Shown: positions 11,271-26,200, counted from the first letter of the stretch. The stretch is DNA of 64,000 bases from Plasmodium malariae (GCF_900090045.1 NC_041783.1:1591001-1655000); one strand, 5' to 3'. A program made the numbers and translations. The notes: generated from the letters alone by a model not told the origin.

Positions 11271-13323
11271 TTTTTGGTTTTTCTGTGTTTTTCAATTTGT
11301 GTACAATTTTTTAATCGTATTCACAACAAAAACAATATTTCGCTTATATTGTAACTTAAATCAAATATAAAACAATAGTGCTTTATTTTAATTTGCCTAA
11401 TATATATATGTTTATATACCTACACAAGTACATACTTATATACATATATACATACACAAGTACATACTTATATACATATATACATACATAAATGTGCATA
11501 TATAAATATTGAACGGCTTGTACATGATTTAAGTTCAATAATCACTAAATAAATGATCGTAAATTATTGAAAGTAGCGGTCGGTTTAACAGAATAAAGAA
11601 CATACCGTTCGCTACCATTTTTTTTTACAACGTTACTATAAATATATGTATATATAAATATATATATACATGTTTGCAGCATACAACGAAACATATAAGG
11701 AAGACAAAACATGATAAGACTAAAAGGAACTCATATTAGTGATATCTTAAAGGACAGAACAAAATAAAAGCTACAAAAAAAAGGATATGAATTTCATTTT
11801 CCTAATTAGTTACAACAAAAAAAAAGATACTACGTAATTATTCATATGTAATAACATACATACATATACATATGTATACATACATATATATATACATATA
11901 TATGTATACATATATATATACATAAATATGTTGATATATTTGGTAACCATTTCCATGTCTATTACATATTATAAATAACAGTTAACAAGTATTGCTTGAA
12001 CGACACAATTATTTAGCTTATTCATATATACTTATATGAAGAAGTATACATATATATGCATAAAAATGTATATATGAAGTATAAATATATATATATGTAT
12101 AACTAGGAAACATTAAATAGTTCAAAAGTACTTAAATGCGGAAATTAAGAGAGTTTTCAAAATAAAAATTTAATTTTATTTTTTTGTGTATTTATTATAC
12201 CAATGAAGTATTAATTTGAATAGTTTTCTCAATTTTTCGTTTCATATACACATACGTGAGTATTTTTTAATTTTTTCTTTAGTATTATTATTATTAAATT
12301 ATTTCGTTGTTCATCTTGAAATTTATTAACTGTTCATTATTATTCAGTAATTTTTAAAAAAATTTTAATTATTTTAATTTTTATATTTCTTTTTTTTTTC
12401 CAAATTCATTAGAAAGAAAACCTGGTTTATCTCATGCGCACATGTATATATATATATATATATATAATACTTATATTTATATAATATGTGCATTCATATG
12501 TGTATATGTAAATATAAAGATATATACTTTATTTATGCATAAATATATACACATATATATGCGCCCATATATTCATATATTTTATTGGTATAAAGGGTCA
12601 TTTCATGATTTTTCGAAAATTCGTTTAAATATGTACAAGTACATATTTTTTTCTGTTTCCCATATTGTTTAGACTATTAAGTATATATATATATGTATAT
12701 ATTAAAATTCGTAGAGATTTGCATAATATTACTAATTGCACGCCATAGTTAAATATTAGGGAAAATTTGTGTTAAATTAGTGACAATTTGCAAATGGTTA
12801 ATATATATATTTATATATATATATATATATATACGTATAAATGTGTAGTTTTTTATTTTTCGAACGTGTAAAATATGTGTACTTTTTTGTAAACCTTTGT
12901 TGTTATAATTTTTTCAAGTCCATATATTAATAATTTTTTAATACAATTGTTGTTTGTTTACAGTTCATCACTTTTTTAATTTTTCGCAATCACATATTTT
13001 ATTTTATAATATTTTTTATAATTTAATTTTTTTTTTTTTTTTGTGTTATAAGAACATATATGTGCATATCTGCAAAAAGATATGCGCTAATTTGTTCGTA
13101 TGTATGCATTTATATGTGTATATATGTATGTATTTATGTACATATGAATGTTTATATGCGTGTATGTGTTTATGCGTGTATGTGTTTATGTGTGTATGTG
13201 TGCCTATGTACACATACTTGGTGTATGGGTGAGCCCGTGATCTAATAAATAAACATGCACAGGCACAAATATATGTACAGAACGTAAGGGAAATAAAAAC
13301 ATGAATAGCTAACTAAAAAAAAA
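11223..13323. other. Divergent intergenic region (2.1 kb)
   Basis: Shared upstream region of the mL53-like gene (-) and the hydrolase gene (+), so it probably holds both promoters. It contains TTTTATTTT runs at 11222-11275, CATATA/TATATG repeats at 11400-11500 and 11870-11930, (TA)n at 12444-12466 and 12805-12832, and GTGTATGTGTTTATG-type repeats at 13150-13205. I found no convincing exon. Confidence 0.55.
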
Positions 13324-16300
13324 ATGTATGATAAGATCATAGAAAAACTAAGTTTAGCTTCTGTCAATTTGTTATCAAAACTAGGTTATGAAAAGAGAAA
13401 AAGGGAATGTAAATTAAAAAATAGAAAGAAATATAAGAAGAAGAATAGGAACTATCCGTTATTATTAAGAATTGAAGATAATGCTAATAAGAAAGAAAAA
13501 ACACTATTTTTTCATTATAATTATAAAAAGAAACAACAATCGTTTCTATATTTATTTAAGAAAAAAAAATATCCCAAAATTAAATTTTTATATAATGATA
13601 TTATTAAGACATATAAAAATGAAAAATTTTTAAGTGATTTTTCCTTAGACCTTCTTCATGAATTAACCAAAAGGGAAAATTGTACCAACTTTTTGAGGGC
13701 AAGTGAGGTGTACACGTTATTATTAATCTTAAGTCAAGAATTTTTAAAAAGATTCAATGACGATAAGGTTGCTTCTGTTATTACCAGTGATGGCACCGCA
13801 GTTCCGGGTGATGGTGCATATATGTCTAATGAAAGCAACGTGAAGATATTAAAAATAAGTTGCTATTTGCTTAAATACTTAATCACGAATAAAGCGAAAA
13901 GTGAAATGCTAGATGACTCTTTTATGTTGTTCTTTTTGATAAAATTGAATTATATAGTTAACAAAAAAAAAGATATTGAATATAAAGACTTAAAGAAAAA
14001 TTATCATTTTTATTTTTATTTTTTGTTACTTTATTACTATCTCTTTGTTTATAATAATATGAAGAAAATTGTTCTGTTGCCTCCAAAAAGGATCTTTAAG
14101 TATTCCTTCAGCAAATTAAACGAATTTGCATTAGTTTATAAATACTTTGACTCTATAAAAAACGATATACACAATATAAATACCTATGGAATATATACAC
14201 ATAATAACAATTTTGATAATAATATAAGCAATAAAAACAAAAGCAAAAACAAAAACAAATATGTTAACAAGAAGAAATATACCGACTTTTTAAAAGATAA
14301 CTACATAGTTAATTTTAACTCCTTAAAAGAAAAGTGTAATGTATTTTTTAAATTTAATGATATTTCAAATATTCGTTTTTTAACAAGTATGAGTAAGTTG
14401 AATGTTTTGCACATGGACTCGCACGAACATATTATAAAACCCAAATGTACACTTCTGAATGATTCGTTAAATAGCTACGTGTTATTTTTGTTGTCAGTAT
14501 TGTTTAATTTAGATAATAAAAGTAGCACAGGGAATTGCATAGAAATTAAGCACATAAACGATAATGACGGGATTAGCGGTAGCAGTAGTTACAAGAGTAG
14601 TAACACAAATAGGAAAGAAGGTTGTTATAGTAGTAGTGGTGGAGCAAAAGAAAACGAAATATTTTTACATTCGTACTCGGAAAAAAAGAAGCGCACGAAA
14701 TCTCCGTGTAATTTGTTGTTAAAAAACATAAATAACAAGAAAACAAATAAGATGAACAAAACAGTACTACTAACCGAGTTGACATATCAGTCGTTGGATT
14801 ATGTAACGTTAAATGAACACATGTGCTACTTCAATAATAAGGGGAAGAATAGTAATGTTAGTAGTGTTGGCAGTGCCAGTGGTACCATCAGCGGCATTAG
14901 CACTGATAATAGTAGTAATAATATGATTGAAAATTGTCTGAGCGAAATAATAAAATATATTGAGAAAAGACGCAAGTTAGTATATGTGGGTAACACAAAG
15001 GACGTTGACATGGTTTCACAAAATAATGATAATAAAAAAAATGCAAGGAATGAAGAAAATATATTATTTAATATAATTAACATAGACAATAAATTAAAAA
15101 GTAAGAATAATCTAAACTTAGAAATTTTGTTGAAAAAAATTAATGACTTGATGAATATTATTCAGGATCCGTCTATATATATAAAAAGTGGGCTTCACAT
15201 AATACTAAGAAATGTGTGTATAAACAAGTTGAATTCCTTAAATCTGGATCTTCTCTTTCTGATAAATTTATACTCAAACAACAATTTTAAAAATAAGTTT
15301 TTTCACTATGACCAAAGGTATGTTGAGCCGATCGACGTTCCACAGGGCAGAGATAGCAGGGGAAGCGGTAACGCCATTAGCAGCAATAGTAGCGATTACG
15401 TAGGACAAAATAACAAAAATACAGCGAAGAAGCAGATAGAAAGGAAAGGGAGCGAAAAGGAGTACTTTAACATTGAAATGAAAAAGAAATCGCAGGGTGT
15501 CACTATGAAAAGACAAAGCAATGAAATATATAATGAACTATCTGTTATTATTAAAATTTTTGCAAACAATTTTTCAGTAAAGGATTTAACGTATAATTGC
15601 TTTTCTGTTTTATATAGCATGTATAAAAATATATTACAAAATATGCTCAGAATATCATTTAATTTTACTTATTTTATTAGTGCCGAATTTTATTTTTTTA
15701 ATGACAATATAAACTTTCTTTCTTTAATGAATTTAAAAAAGGAGCTAATACCAAGTACTTTATACTTTGACAGTGTAAGAGCATTTACAAATATCAAATC
15801 GCATTATAAGTATTTTATGCATATGATAATTCCAAAAAAAAAAAAAAAAAAAAAAAAAGGTAAGGAAAAAAAGCTAGCTAGGAATAATAAATATATCTTG
15901 TTAACTAGCATACATGATAATGCGCCTGGAAGTGATGAGGATAAGGGAGTGATAAAAAATAAAAATTCAAAAAGAATATATAAAACAAAAAAAGTTAAAG
16001 AAGTTATAAAAGTTAAAGAAGTTATAAAAGTTAAAGAAGATATAAAAGTTAAAGAAGATAGAGAAGTTAGAGAAAATAAAGAAACTAAAGAAATAAGAAA
16101 GGAAAATCAAATGAATTACGCAGAAGGTACAGAGAATCAGCAGAGTTGTAGGAAATCATTTGATTCATTTCTAGACAAACTAGACAACATGCTAATGGAT
16201 GAAACTATACAGAAAAAAATGAATTACAAAGAAGTATCGCTTGCATCCTCTTATACAGAAAAAATGAAAAAAAAAGAAAAAAAAATACTATTAGATGAGC

Positions 16301-18840
16301 ACATGTACATGATTAACAAATTTAATCATCATTTTTATGATGTACATGACCGTCTTTTGCCTGTATACATTTACTCAAAAAAGTGCAATATACGCAGAAA
16401 TAAAAAAAGTAGGACTCATAAACATACCGAGGGTGAAATTGGACAAAAATGGGAAATCAATTCGGGAACAGAAAGGGAAAGGGGGGAAAAAAAGGAGAAC
16501 ATGAGGGACGAAGAGAAGAAGAACAACAAAGAACAAAAGAAGAAGATGGAAGTAGATATTGTGTTCGTACACGGGTTACGAGGAAGCGCTCATCGTACAT
16601 GGAGATTAGCAAACATGTATCATGACGCCGATAATCGTCATTTTTATTATAGGAATAATATAAAAAAATGCAGAAAAGGAGGAGGGAAATTACTGCGTAA
16701 TGGTAGTGCACACGTAGGTGATGGTATAAACAATGATAATGATAACAATAACGATAACGGAAAGGACGATGGCGGATTCAGTAGTATAAGCAGTAACAGT
16801 AGCACTACTGGTGTGTGGACGTTCCTTGATATTAATAGCAAAGGAGAAGGAAGAATGTCAAAAGAGGAGACGAGTATTCAATCGTTAAAGGGGAAAAATG
16901 AACCGAACGAAAAAGGAGATGATCTACTAAATATTAAAAACGGTAGTGTCGAAAATTTGAAAGAAAAAGAAAATGTAATTACGTTTGATGAATCAAGAAA
17001 ACAAATAAGACAATGTATAAAAATACGTAATAATTTTCATTTCATAATAAAAAAAAATGTAATTAATATACTAATGTTAAATTATAAACATAACCAAAAT
17101 ATCTTACCATTATATGTTAATACAAAAATTATAAATAAAAACATTTTTAAATCTTTATTTCTGCATAATAAAAAATTAAAAAATGACTTAGACCTTTATA
17201 GCGATTTGTTTTCTCATCAACTGTGGCCTATGTATATTTTATACCCTCATAAAAAAAATATTAATATTTTTATTTTCAATTATCATTCGCCTTTGTACCC
17301 GGATTCTAATTATTATATGAAGGTTCACTACAAAGAGGGGAAACGCATGAAGGAGGAGAATGACAAGGAGGATGTAACAAGCAACAATTCAGTTTACATG
17401 GATAACATCAAAAAGGAAAATAAAGAGAATGAGTCAAATAAAGAAAATAAAGACAAAAAAGAGAACACTAGTTATATGTATTCCTATTTAAACACAATAA
17501 ACTCTTTTTTTAGCAGAAAAGAGGAAGATTATGAACACTCCCTAAATAAAGAAAAATATTTCTACACAGATAGGATGAATTTGGATGAACTATCGAATTT
17601 TCTTTTAAAGAAGTTAAAAAGTATAAATTTGGGTAAAAAAAATGATATCATATTTATAGCTCATTCTATGGGAGGACTATTAACTCAATATGTATTATTA
17701 AAAGATGATAAAATTTTAAATAAAACAAAATTTATTTTTTTTTATGCTTCTCCCCACTTTGGATCACCACTATCCTCCACAGCTCTTTTCTTTAAAACAT
17801 TTTTATCTCCGTATGTTTATCAGCTGAATGATTATGGTTCGTTATTAAGTAACTTGCAGTATTCTTTCAGGGAAAGAATCAAAGAAAAAAATGTAAAAGT
17901 CTATTCTTTCTCCGAGTCGGAAAAGACTCCCTTGCCGCTTATTGGTTTGAGCAAAAAAAAAAAAAACAAAAAAAAAAATAAATGTATAAATGAACATATA
18001 TATAAAAAAATGTATAATTAAGTGTATAATTAAATGTACAATTAAGTGTATAATTAAGTGTATAATTAAATGTACAATTAAGTGTATAATTAAGTGTATA
18101 ATTAAATGTACAATTAAGTGTATAATTAAGTGTATAATTAAATGTACAATTAAGTGTATAATTAAGTGTATAAATAAATGTAAAGTAAATGTATAAATAA
18201 ATGTACAAATATGTAAAATCAAAAAAATACTATAATCACTTTTGCCACGTACTACGAATTTATTGCGGAGAAAGGGCATTGTTTAAGCAAGTCTTTTTCA
18301 CTACGACGTACGTTTGTGTAAGTGTGTTTGTGTATATATGTATATGTATGTATGCATTTATGTGGCAGCCTTATCAGCAGCGTTGTTACGTGTATGCAAT
18401 GATTTCTCATTTTTGTAAAAATGAGCATATTCATTTATGTGTAATATGATTTTGCGTGCTTTTTATCCGTTTTTACATAATTCAACTAAACAGTTTTTTA
18501 CCTGACCATTTGCAAAAAAGAAAAAAAAAAACCTTCAGAAGTGTTCTCTTTATGTTTTATATTTTTTATCTTTTACTTTGTTTTGTTCTGTTTTGTTCTG
18601 TTTTGTTTTGTTTTGTTTTGTGCTTTTCATGTTTTTTATATTTTGATTTGTTTCGTTTTGTATTTTTTAGGGGTGTACACAATGATTGTGCCAAGCATCA
18701 GCTCCTATTTGCATTACGCTGATATATTTGTAATTATTAAGAAATGCGACCATTTGGATATTAGTAAGCTAAATAGCGAAGAGGATGTAAAGTATTATTA
18801 TTTAAATAAAGCAATAAAGGAAGTAATGAAGGTTAACTAG
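13324..18840 (+). CDS. SERAC1-like serine hydrolase (alpha/beta fold), two exons
   Basis: CDS join(13324..17944,18671..18840), 1596 residues. The hydrolase core is C-terminal. An FVHGLRGSAHRTW motif (oxyanion-type HG) lies near residue 1083, a LWPMYILYP stretch near 1300, and the nucleophile elbow AHSMGG (GxSxG family) near 1446. ASPHFGSP follows near 1480. The second exon supplies MIVPSISSYLHYAD and KKCDHLDISK, whose His matches the catalytic His position of SERAC1/PGAP-type hydrolases. I infer the intron because the long ORF otherwise ends in a repeat and lacks that His. The donor GTTTGA is weak but its phase is exact (ATT G|GG GTG). The roughly 1080-residue N-terminal extension is Asn/Lys-rich, with KVKE repeats near 890-925 and no family match. 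Known family role: phospholipid or lipid ester hydrolysis. The substrate here is unknown. Confidence 0.85.
17990..18196 (+). repeat. 12-bp minisatellite with 36-bp higher-order unit, in the hydrolase intron
   Basis: About 15 units of GTGTATAATTAA and its variants. Every third unit carries ATGTACAATTAA, giving a 36-bp higher-order period repeated four to five times. It lies wholly inside the inferred intron 17945-18670 and keeps long frames open on both strands, which explains the false ORFs here. Confidence 0.9.
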
Positions 18841-20640
18841 TGGAAAAAAAGGGGTTATTTTTACAAAATGGTATAGACATAAATGTGTGTGTGTGTGTGT
18901 GCTTAAGTATGTACTTTGACCGTTGATGCCCCTTTTAAAAATTAATGCTGTATATATATATGTATACGTACGCGTGTACATATTTATAATTCATGAATCA
19001 TACTAATTTTGTAATACCTTTTGAACGTTATCCCGTTTGTACATGTGCATCATATAGATATATTAAAATAATTTGTGTTCAAATTTTTTTTTTGTACTAA
19101 TCTTTTGAATTTTCATTTTTGAATTTTGAATTTTTAGTATTTTACTAACAATTACATTACACTTATACTTTTACCTATACGTTTACGTTTAATTTTTTAT
19201 TTTTTTTATTTTATTTATTTTATTTTATTATTTTTTTTTTTTTGTGGCGTTTTTATTTACAACAAATTTTAATTACATTCTCTCTTTTAAATATGGCATT
19301 TAAAAATATAATAAAAACTACAAAATGTTCAATGAGCTTTCATTCATGTTTTATTGGCATCTTTTTTTATTGATTCCTTATTGCTTTATCAAATATTTGT
19401 AAAAAAAAAAAAAGGGAATAAGAAATTAAAAAGAGGGTACATATTTAATTTATGAGAAAATTTTATTGGTAGTCAAGTGGAAAGAGGTTCCTATTTATAT
19501 TTTTTATAATAGGTGGTTTCTGTCATAACGATGGGTACCCGACTTCTTACTTTCGTTAACACGCTGAGTAGCAGAATTTGCTCATGAGCTTGCGTATATG
19601 TGTGTATGCACAGATCGAAGGTAAATAACAATAAAAAGAAAAAAAAAAAGAAAAAAAAAAGAAAAAAAAAAGAAAAAAAAAAGAGTATGTATAGATGCCC
19701 GCAATATTCATATTAACAATTTTTGCAAATTATTCCCCTTCTTTATTTTATTAATATCAAATGTGCATAAATAATCTCAGCTTAATACATTTTTTACTTT
19801 TCATATGATGAATATTTTTTCTTCTTCCTCTTCTTTTTAATGAACGTTCTATTAATAAAGAAACAAATACCAATCAAATATGCACTAAAGTTGTCTGCTT
19901 AAATTTAAAATTGAAAACAAACATGCATTATATATTGTCTGAAAGTGAAGGAAAATTATAAATATTCCCTCTCCTTATTTTACTATATCGCTAGTTTATT
20001 ATTTTCTTATTTTCCACAAATATGGACAATTATGAACTTTTATAAGGGGTTAACAAATAAAAGATTATTCCTGTAATTTTGAAAGTGTTGAGAATATGAC
20101 GTTTTCACGAGTAATTAAAAAAGTAAAATAAGTAAATAAAATAAATGAAACAGATTGTACAAAACAAAATATGCAAAATAAATGAAGTAAAATAGAAATA
20201 GTATTAATTATGTGGAAACAAGAATCGAAATGTACAAAACTACAAATAACGGAGGTGGTGCTTCTTATAAAAATACAAAAAGAACTGAGCACGCAAAAAG
20301 TGAGCTGACATGGAAATACTTGCCAACACTTAACGTAAAACGTTTTTGTTTTATATGAATAATTGCTGTTTTTTTTTTTTTTTTTTTTTTCATTTTTTTT
20401 TCTTTTTTGCTTTCCCTAAAATATGAATATTCCACTAAATTTATCATAAAAGCGTTTGTTTATCTACCTAAGAATGTGCAAGCGTTGAAATTAGTGTAAA
20501 TTCGAAAAGTGCACTCGTATGTTTCTTAAGCCCCAAAAGAGTATATACACTGTTCTTAATCTTTTAATACCCATAGAGATGGTGTTGTAGGATAAATGAA
20601 AAACAAACTTTTAAATTAGTTTCTTTTAATTTACTCTCTC
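18841..20640. other. Convergent intergenic region with an exon-like patch
   Basis: Lies between the hydrolase stop and the stop of the CCCH gene. It holds (GT)n at 18885-18901, a four-unit GA10-type repeat at 19637-19684, and poly-T at 20370-20391. The patch 19440-19580 has higher G/C and reads in one plus frame as a short peptide containing KEVPIYIFYNRWFLS. An alternative splice (donor GTTCC, acceptor ATAATAG) also stays open. No complete gene can be built, and the patch could equally be noncoding RNA. Confidence 0.45.
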
Positions 20641-23216
20641 TTAGTCTTTAAATTCCATAAGGTTATGCATAACAGCTTCTTGCACTTCTTCTGGCGATAT
20701 ATTTTTCATCTCATCAATGAATCTTGTTTTACTTTGGTATATGTGGCTCGGGTTACTACTGCTATTGCTATTGCTATTGCTGCTGTTGTTATTACTTCTA
20801 GTGTTATTAGTACCGCTAAGACTACTATAATGGGGATTACTACTGATAAGGGTATTCTTAACTATGTTTCCGCTGCACTTAGGTGATCTACTAATACTAT
20901 TATTAATATAAATGTGGTTATTAGTGTAAAGGTAGTTGTTATTATATATATTGTTACCATATTCTTGATTAATAGCATAAGCGTGGTTGTTAATGATGCT
21001 ACTGTTGCTGTTGGTGGTACTATAGGTATTATTGTTGTTGTAAGCATGGTCGTTGCTATAGACAACGCTGTTGTTGTATACAGCATGATAAGTGTAAACC
21101 TGCTCCTCATTGCAATCCTGGTTGATGTTATTACCACCAATGGAAAGGTGGTTATAAAAGGGATTACTACTATTATTCTTATAATTTTTAAAATTCATGT
21201 TATTCATTCTTCTTTCATAATTTTTATTTGAATAATAAGGTAATAAAATACTTTCTTTTTTTTTCTCCTTTCCATTGATTGGAACACCCGATATATCATT
21301 CATGTATGAATTTTCTATAAGTGTGTCTGACTTAAATATATCATTTTTAATTTCATTATTTTTATTGTTATTATATATGTTATTTGACATATTGGATCTC
21401 CTGTTATGTATGCTTTTTCCAGATTCGAACTTTGTCAAATTTAAATGCATATTTTTTTGGTTAAGTGAAAAGCTATCATTCTTTATGGTGGCCATATTTC
21501 CATAGGTAATAGAATCCCTTCTATTACTACAGTTGCTGTTACTTATTAGGGCATTCAATGGAACATCAATATTTTCACATCTACTGGAATTTGTTGTGTT
21601 AATGTGTTGATTTTCACTACTATACATTGTATTTACTTGTTCATTGAACACATTTGGGTAATCGTACAATTTTTTTTGGTATGGAAATACACAGGGTTTG
21701 GACTGCAGCGGCTTATTGGAGGAAGTGTTTTGAGTAGCATATGGTGCAATAATTGGAGCACCATTTGATACAGTAGTTGGGTTTAACAGAATACTAGGTG
21801 GGGATGTGCCAAAAATGGGATGATAGCTCAAATTTGATGCACTTAGTGCATGCTGTGAGTTGTTATAATTATTACTATTGCTACTAGTATTGTTATTTCT
21901 GTTCATATTAGTCATTCCCATTGTAGAAAACCCCATCGGCGGTATCCCCATTACAGGAGTTAACAACGTAGCAGTGGAGGCCCCATTGGGTACTCCCCCA
22001 ACAAGGGGCCTCTGGTATGGCATATTCATATTGTTCATTTGAGCTTTAAAAAAATTATAAGAATCGTTTCGATTTGGAAAAATATTATTGATATTATAAT
22101 TGTAATAACTGAAATTATTTACTAGTGTATTTACAGGAAAAACAGGATGACCGTGCATCATCATGATCATCATATCATTACTTATAATAGCATTGTTCCT
22201 GTCATAGTATGTATGTGCTAAATTTTGTGGGTTACTATTAAGAAAGCTGTTATTGCTATCATTTAACCTTGTAATACTATTTTGCATATAAAAAGAATTT
22301 GTGTTAGCACAACATGTAGGTAATAATTTTTCTGAATCATCAAAATTACAATTTGATAAACTAGGCGGTGGTAATATATACATATTATTTATAGACCTAT
22401 TAGCAAATTTGTAATTGTAGTTATTTTGAATTCTGTTATTATAATTTTTTGATTCCTCCCTATTGCTCAAACCATCAACACTTCTTACATCGCCTGCGCA
22501 GTTATTCTTGGATGTTACATATGAGATACTGCTCCTGTTATGACCTCCACCGTTAACGCTTCCACTGACCCTTATATAGCTACTTTCACTTTCACTGCCA
22601 CTTCCACTGCCTGCATTGTTTTCCTTATGAATGGTGTTTACCTCCTTGTTGTATTCGAAACTGCCCCTATCATAGCTCCTGAAACCGTTTATACATTTGT
22701 CTATGATATTGTATTTCTTATATTTGTTATTAGCATATTTGATGTTATAATTACTTGATGTAGTAGTAGTAGTACAATTAGAAGAATTGTTTGCAGAAAT
22801 ATTATTTCTTTTTGAATTATGTCCTCTCTTATTTTCATTTCTTGCTGTACAATTTGTATCATTTGCAAAATCTTTTCCTCGTTCTTTAAAATTTTTATAT
22901 TTATTATATTTGACATTTGTCTTGACATAATAATTGAAGTGTGGAGGTATATAATTCGTTTTATCTATTCCATGTTCCTTCTTTAAATATGCATCATCTA
23001 CCTCTTTCATAAGTTTTGTATACGAAAAAACGGCTTTTGTAAAATTTTCCTTCTTTCCATTATTTTTCTTGTAGTCATCATATGCACAATTAATTTCGTC
23101 TCTACTTATTTTGTTTATATTACTCTCAAGAATACAACTGTTATTCATTTTTCTTTCCTTTTGTCCAACATCCTCCTTTAAATTAGCTTGAGGATCTTCT
23201 CTTTTATTATTATTAC

Positions 23217-23265
<49 letters not shown>

Positions 23266-26200
23266 GTTGTTGTTGTTGTTGTTGTTATCATTATTATTAC
23301 TGCTATTCTCTTCTCCCCCCATAAGTATGTTCTTCGCACTGTGGTCATTTTGCGCACTTTGATGGTCGTCCTTAGCTCTTAAACATGTATTCTTTCCTCC
23401 GTTCTCATTCAAATTCTCTTTCTGCTTCTCCTCTGTTATCACTTGCTTATATATTTTTCTACCTTCATCATGTGTATTATCAAATGACCCTGTTTCTTCT
23501 TTTCCTAAGTCCTGTTCATTGTTTTTATTTGAATCCGTTTGTTCACTTTGCTCATGTGCCTCCCCTTCCTTATTATCCATTTTGTCTAATGTGGAGAACT
23601 CATTGTATGGGTTCTTTTCAAAAAGATTATTATTATTGGTTGACGCTTCGTCCTTCTCATAATTCTCTTTTCCTCCTATTTTGCTAAATGTATTTCCACC
23701 ATTATTCGTTATATGGCTATTTAGTTTAGAGTTGTCCCTTTGCCCCGTCTCACTTGATGTGGTTTCCTTATTTTCTTCAACCACAACTTGTACTTTTCCC
23801 ACTTCTTCAGCATTTTCACAGCGTCTTTTCTGTTCCTTCTCCTCATGTGCACTTAAATCATTTTCTGCTAGTGCATTTTCCCCTTGAACATCACAATTTA
23901 AACATAATATATCACTACCATTATTTCTTTCTTCACTGTGTCTTTCTCCTAACTCCTCCCCATTTCTATCATTCATTCCGCTGATATTAGGTAAAGGGAT
24001 ATTACTCTCTTCCTCCTGATTTACAAAATAGTTGGATGTACTAACATTTTTCAGTTCACTGGTACAATCACTTTCTGTAAATTTATATTCCTTTGTGAGA
24101 AGGTCCTTTTCTCTATTTTCGTTGGTGATTGTTAAACTTGCAGTAACACGAATGGGAGAGTGATACTCGCTGTTGCCACTTCTACTTTTGTAGTCATCGT
24201 TATACTTCTCATGGATGTTACTGTCCCCATGTTCCCCCATCCTTTCACAGTTGTCCCTTCCGCTTTGCCTTTCGATGTTCACTTCGCTTCCTCTAGCTTC
24301 CTCATGCTGCTCCGAGTGGATGTCTGTCCCATCCGGCTCATGGTCTTCTTTTCCGCTTTTCCTGTTGTGGGTGCTGAAGATGCAATCGAGGAGGTCTCCT
24401 CTTACATTTTTCATTTCATTATACAACAATTTCATATTTATTTTATTTTTTAAGGCATATTTTTCTAATTCTGTTCGTCTATAATTTCTTTTTCTTAATT
24501 CTGTGTGACCATGTGCATGTCGACATTTATCTCCTGAGGGACACGTCCCTTCTTTATCAAAATATTTACATAATTTAGTTTTATAATAATCTGGAGTTGC
24601 TCTTAATTCTAGTTCACCATGTGCATAAACACAATGCTCATCTTGACATTCATTTTTTATCCACAAATCGCATATTTTTGTTTTAGTTAAATTAATGATA
24701 TTTCTTAACTTGTCTGTTGAGTGTGCATATGAACAATTATCCCCTTTCTGGCATAGTCCTTTTTTTAGAAAGGGACATAATTTGATTCTATAATATTGAT
24801 CATGTACTTTTTCTTTCATTCTTGTATGTTGAAAATCTTTTTGGTACGTATTCGCACCTTTAATACAATCTTGTAGTTTATTCAGCATAGGTGGACCAAG
24901 TTTTGTGGTACAATGAGATAGTGTGTTCACGTTGACTGCAGGAATATGCTTCGTCAGTTCGCTCTGCGGGACGCGGGGCACTGATACGGCATTTTTCCTC
25001 ATAATGATATACGGCTGTTGCTGTTGCTGCTTCTGTTGCTGCTTCTGTTGCTGCTGTTGCTGCTGCTGCTTCCAATGATGCATGCTGTTTAATGTATTTT
25101 CAAGTGGAGCACTTTCTAGGTAGAAGTAGTCATTGCAGTAATATGCATACGGATTGTTACTGTTACTTCTACTTCTATTGGCATTGACGAAACTGTTACC
25201 AGTACTACTGTTGACATTGACATTACCACTAATTCTGTAGGCACTTCTTAATATGTTACCATCTACGTAAGGCTGATCATACATATAGCACTTCATATTG
25301 CCCATGCTGTTGTTTCTACTCATTCTTTGATTAAAGAAATTTTGTTCTGTACATGGTTCTATACATGGTTCTATACATGGTTCTATACATGGTTCTATAC
25401 ATGGTTCTATACATGGTTCTATACGTTGTTCGATATATGGTTTTCTACATGGCTCTCTACATGGCTCTCTACATGGCTCTCTATATGGCTCTCTATATGG
25501 CTCTCTACATGGTTCTCTACATGGTTCTATACATGGTTCTATATATGGTTCTATATATGGTTCTATATATGGTTCTGTACAGGGTTCTATATATGACCTT
25601 ATACATGGCTCTCTTACATACATACCATAGTTATTACTACTATAATTCTTTTCTTTTTTTTCATTATACATGCAACTGAGATACCTTCCATTGTAATAAT
25701 TGTTCTTTTCCTTTTCTTCAAAAGAAATCGTCTCTTTCTTTTGCTGTTTATAATATTTGATATTTTTTGGAAAATTTTGTTCTTTTTCTTTATTATCGTT
25801 ATACATTACAAATTCATAATGTTTTTCTGTTCTTGTAATATCTTCATTTGCGTAAAAATCGTATAGAATTTGCTGATTTTTAAAAACTTTTTTATTCTTT
25901 ACTAGTCCTAAATTTTTAATGCTCCTTTTATTCACGTGTTTCCAATTCATACGGAACGAATCATAATTTTTGTCTTTGCTTTCACATGTATCATATTCGG
26001 ACAAACGGAATAATTTCCCCCCTTTCTCATGTCCACCTCGCTCGTGCTTCGGCCAGTTCTGTGGTCCGTTCTGCTGTTCGATCCGCGGTTCACTATTCGA
26101 TTCATATTGAACATCTTGATCACTTCCCTCGTCAGGCTGTGAATCTCGCTCGAGCTCTTCCTCCAATACCTTGTCCTCATTACTCTTTTTCCTTTCTTCC

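Noticed and set aside
17945..18021. C-terminus of the hydrolase ORF running into lysines and the repeat to a stop at 18021
   Set aside because: It lacks the catalytic His segment, which is encoded in phase by 18671-18840. The read-through tail is intron sequence.
18541..18670. Hydrophobic Phe/Cys-rich ORF upstream of the hydrolase exon 2
   Set aside because: It is the translation of the pyrimidine-rich TTTTGTTCTG tract before the 3' splice site.
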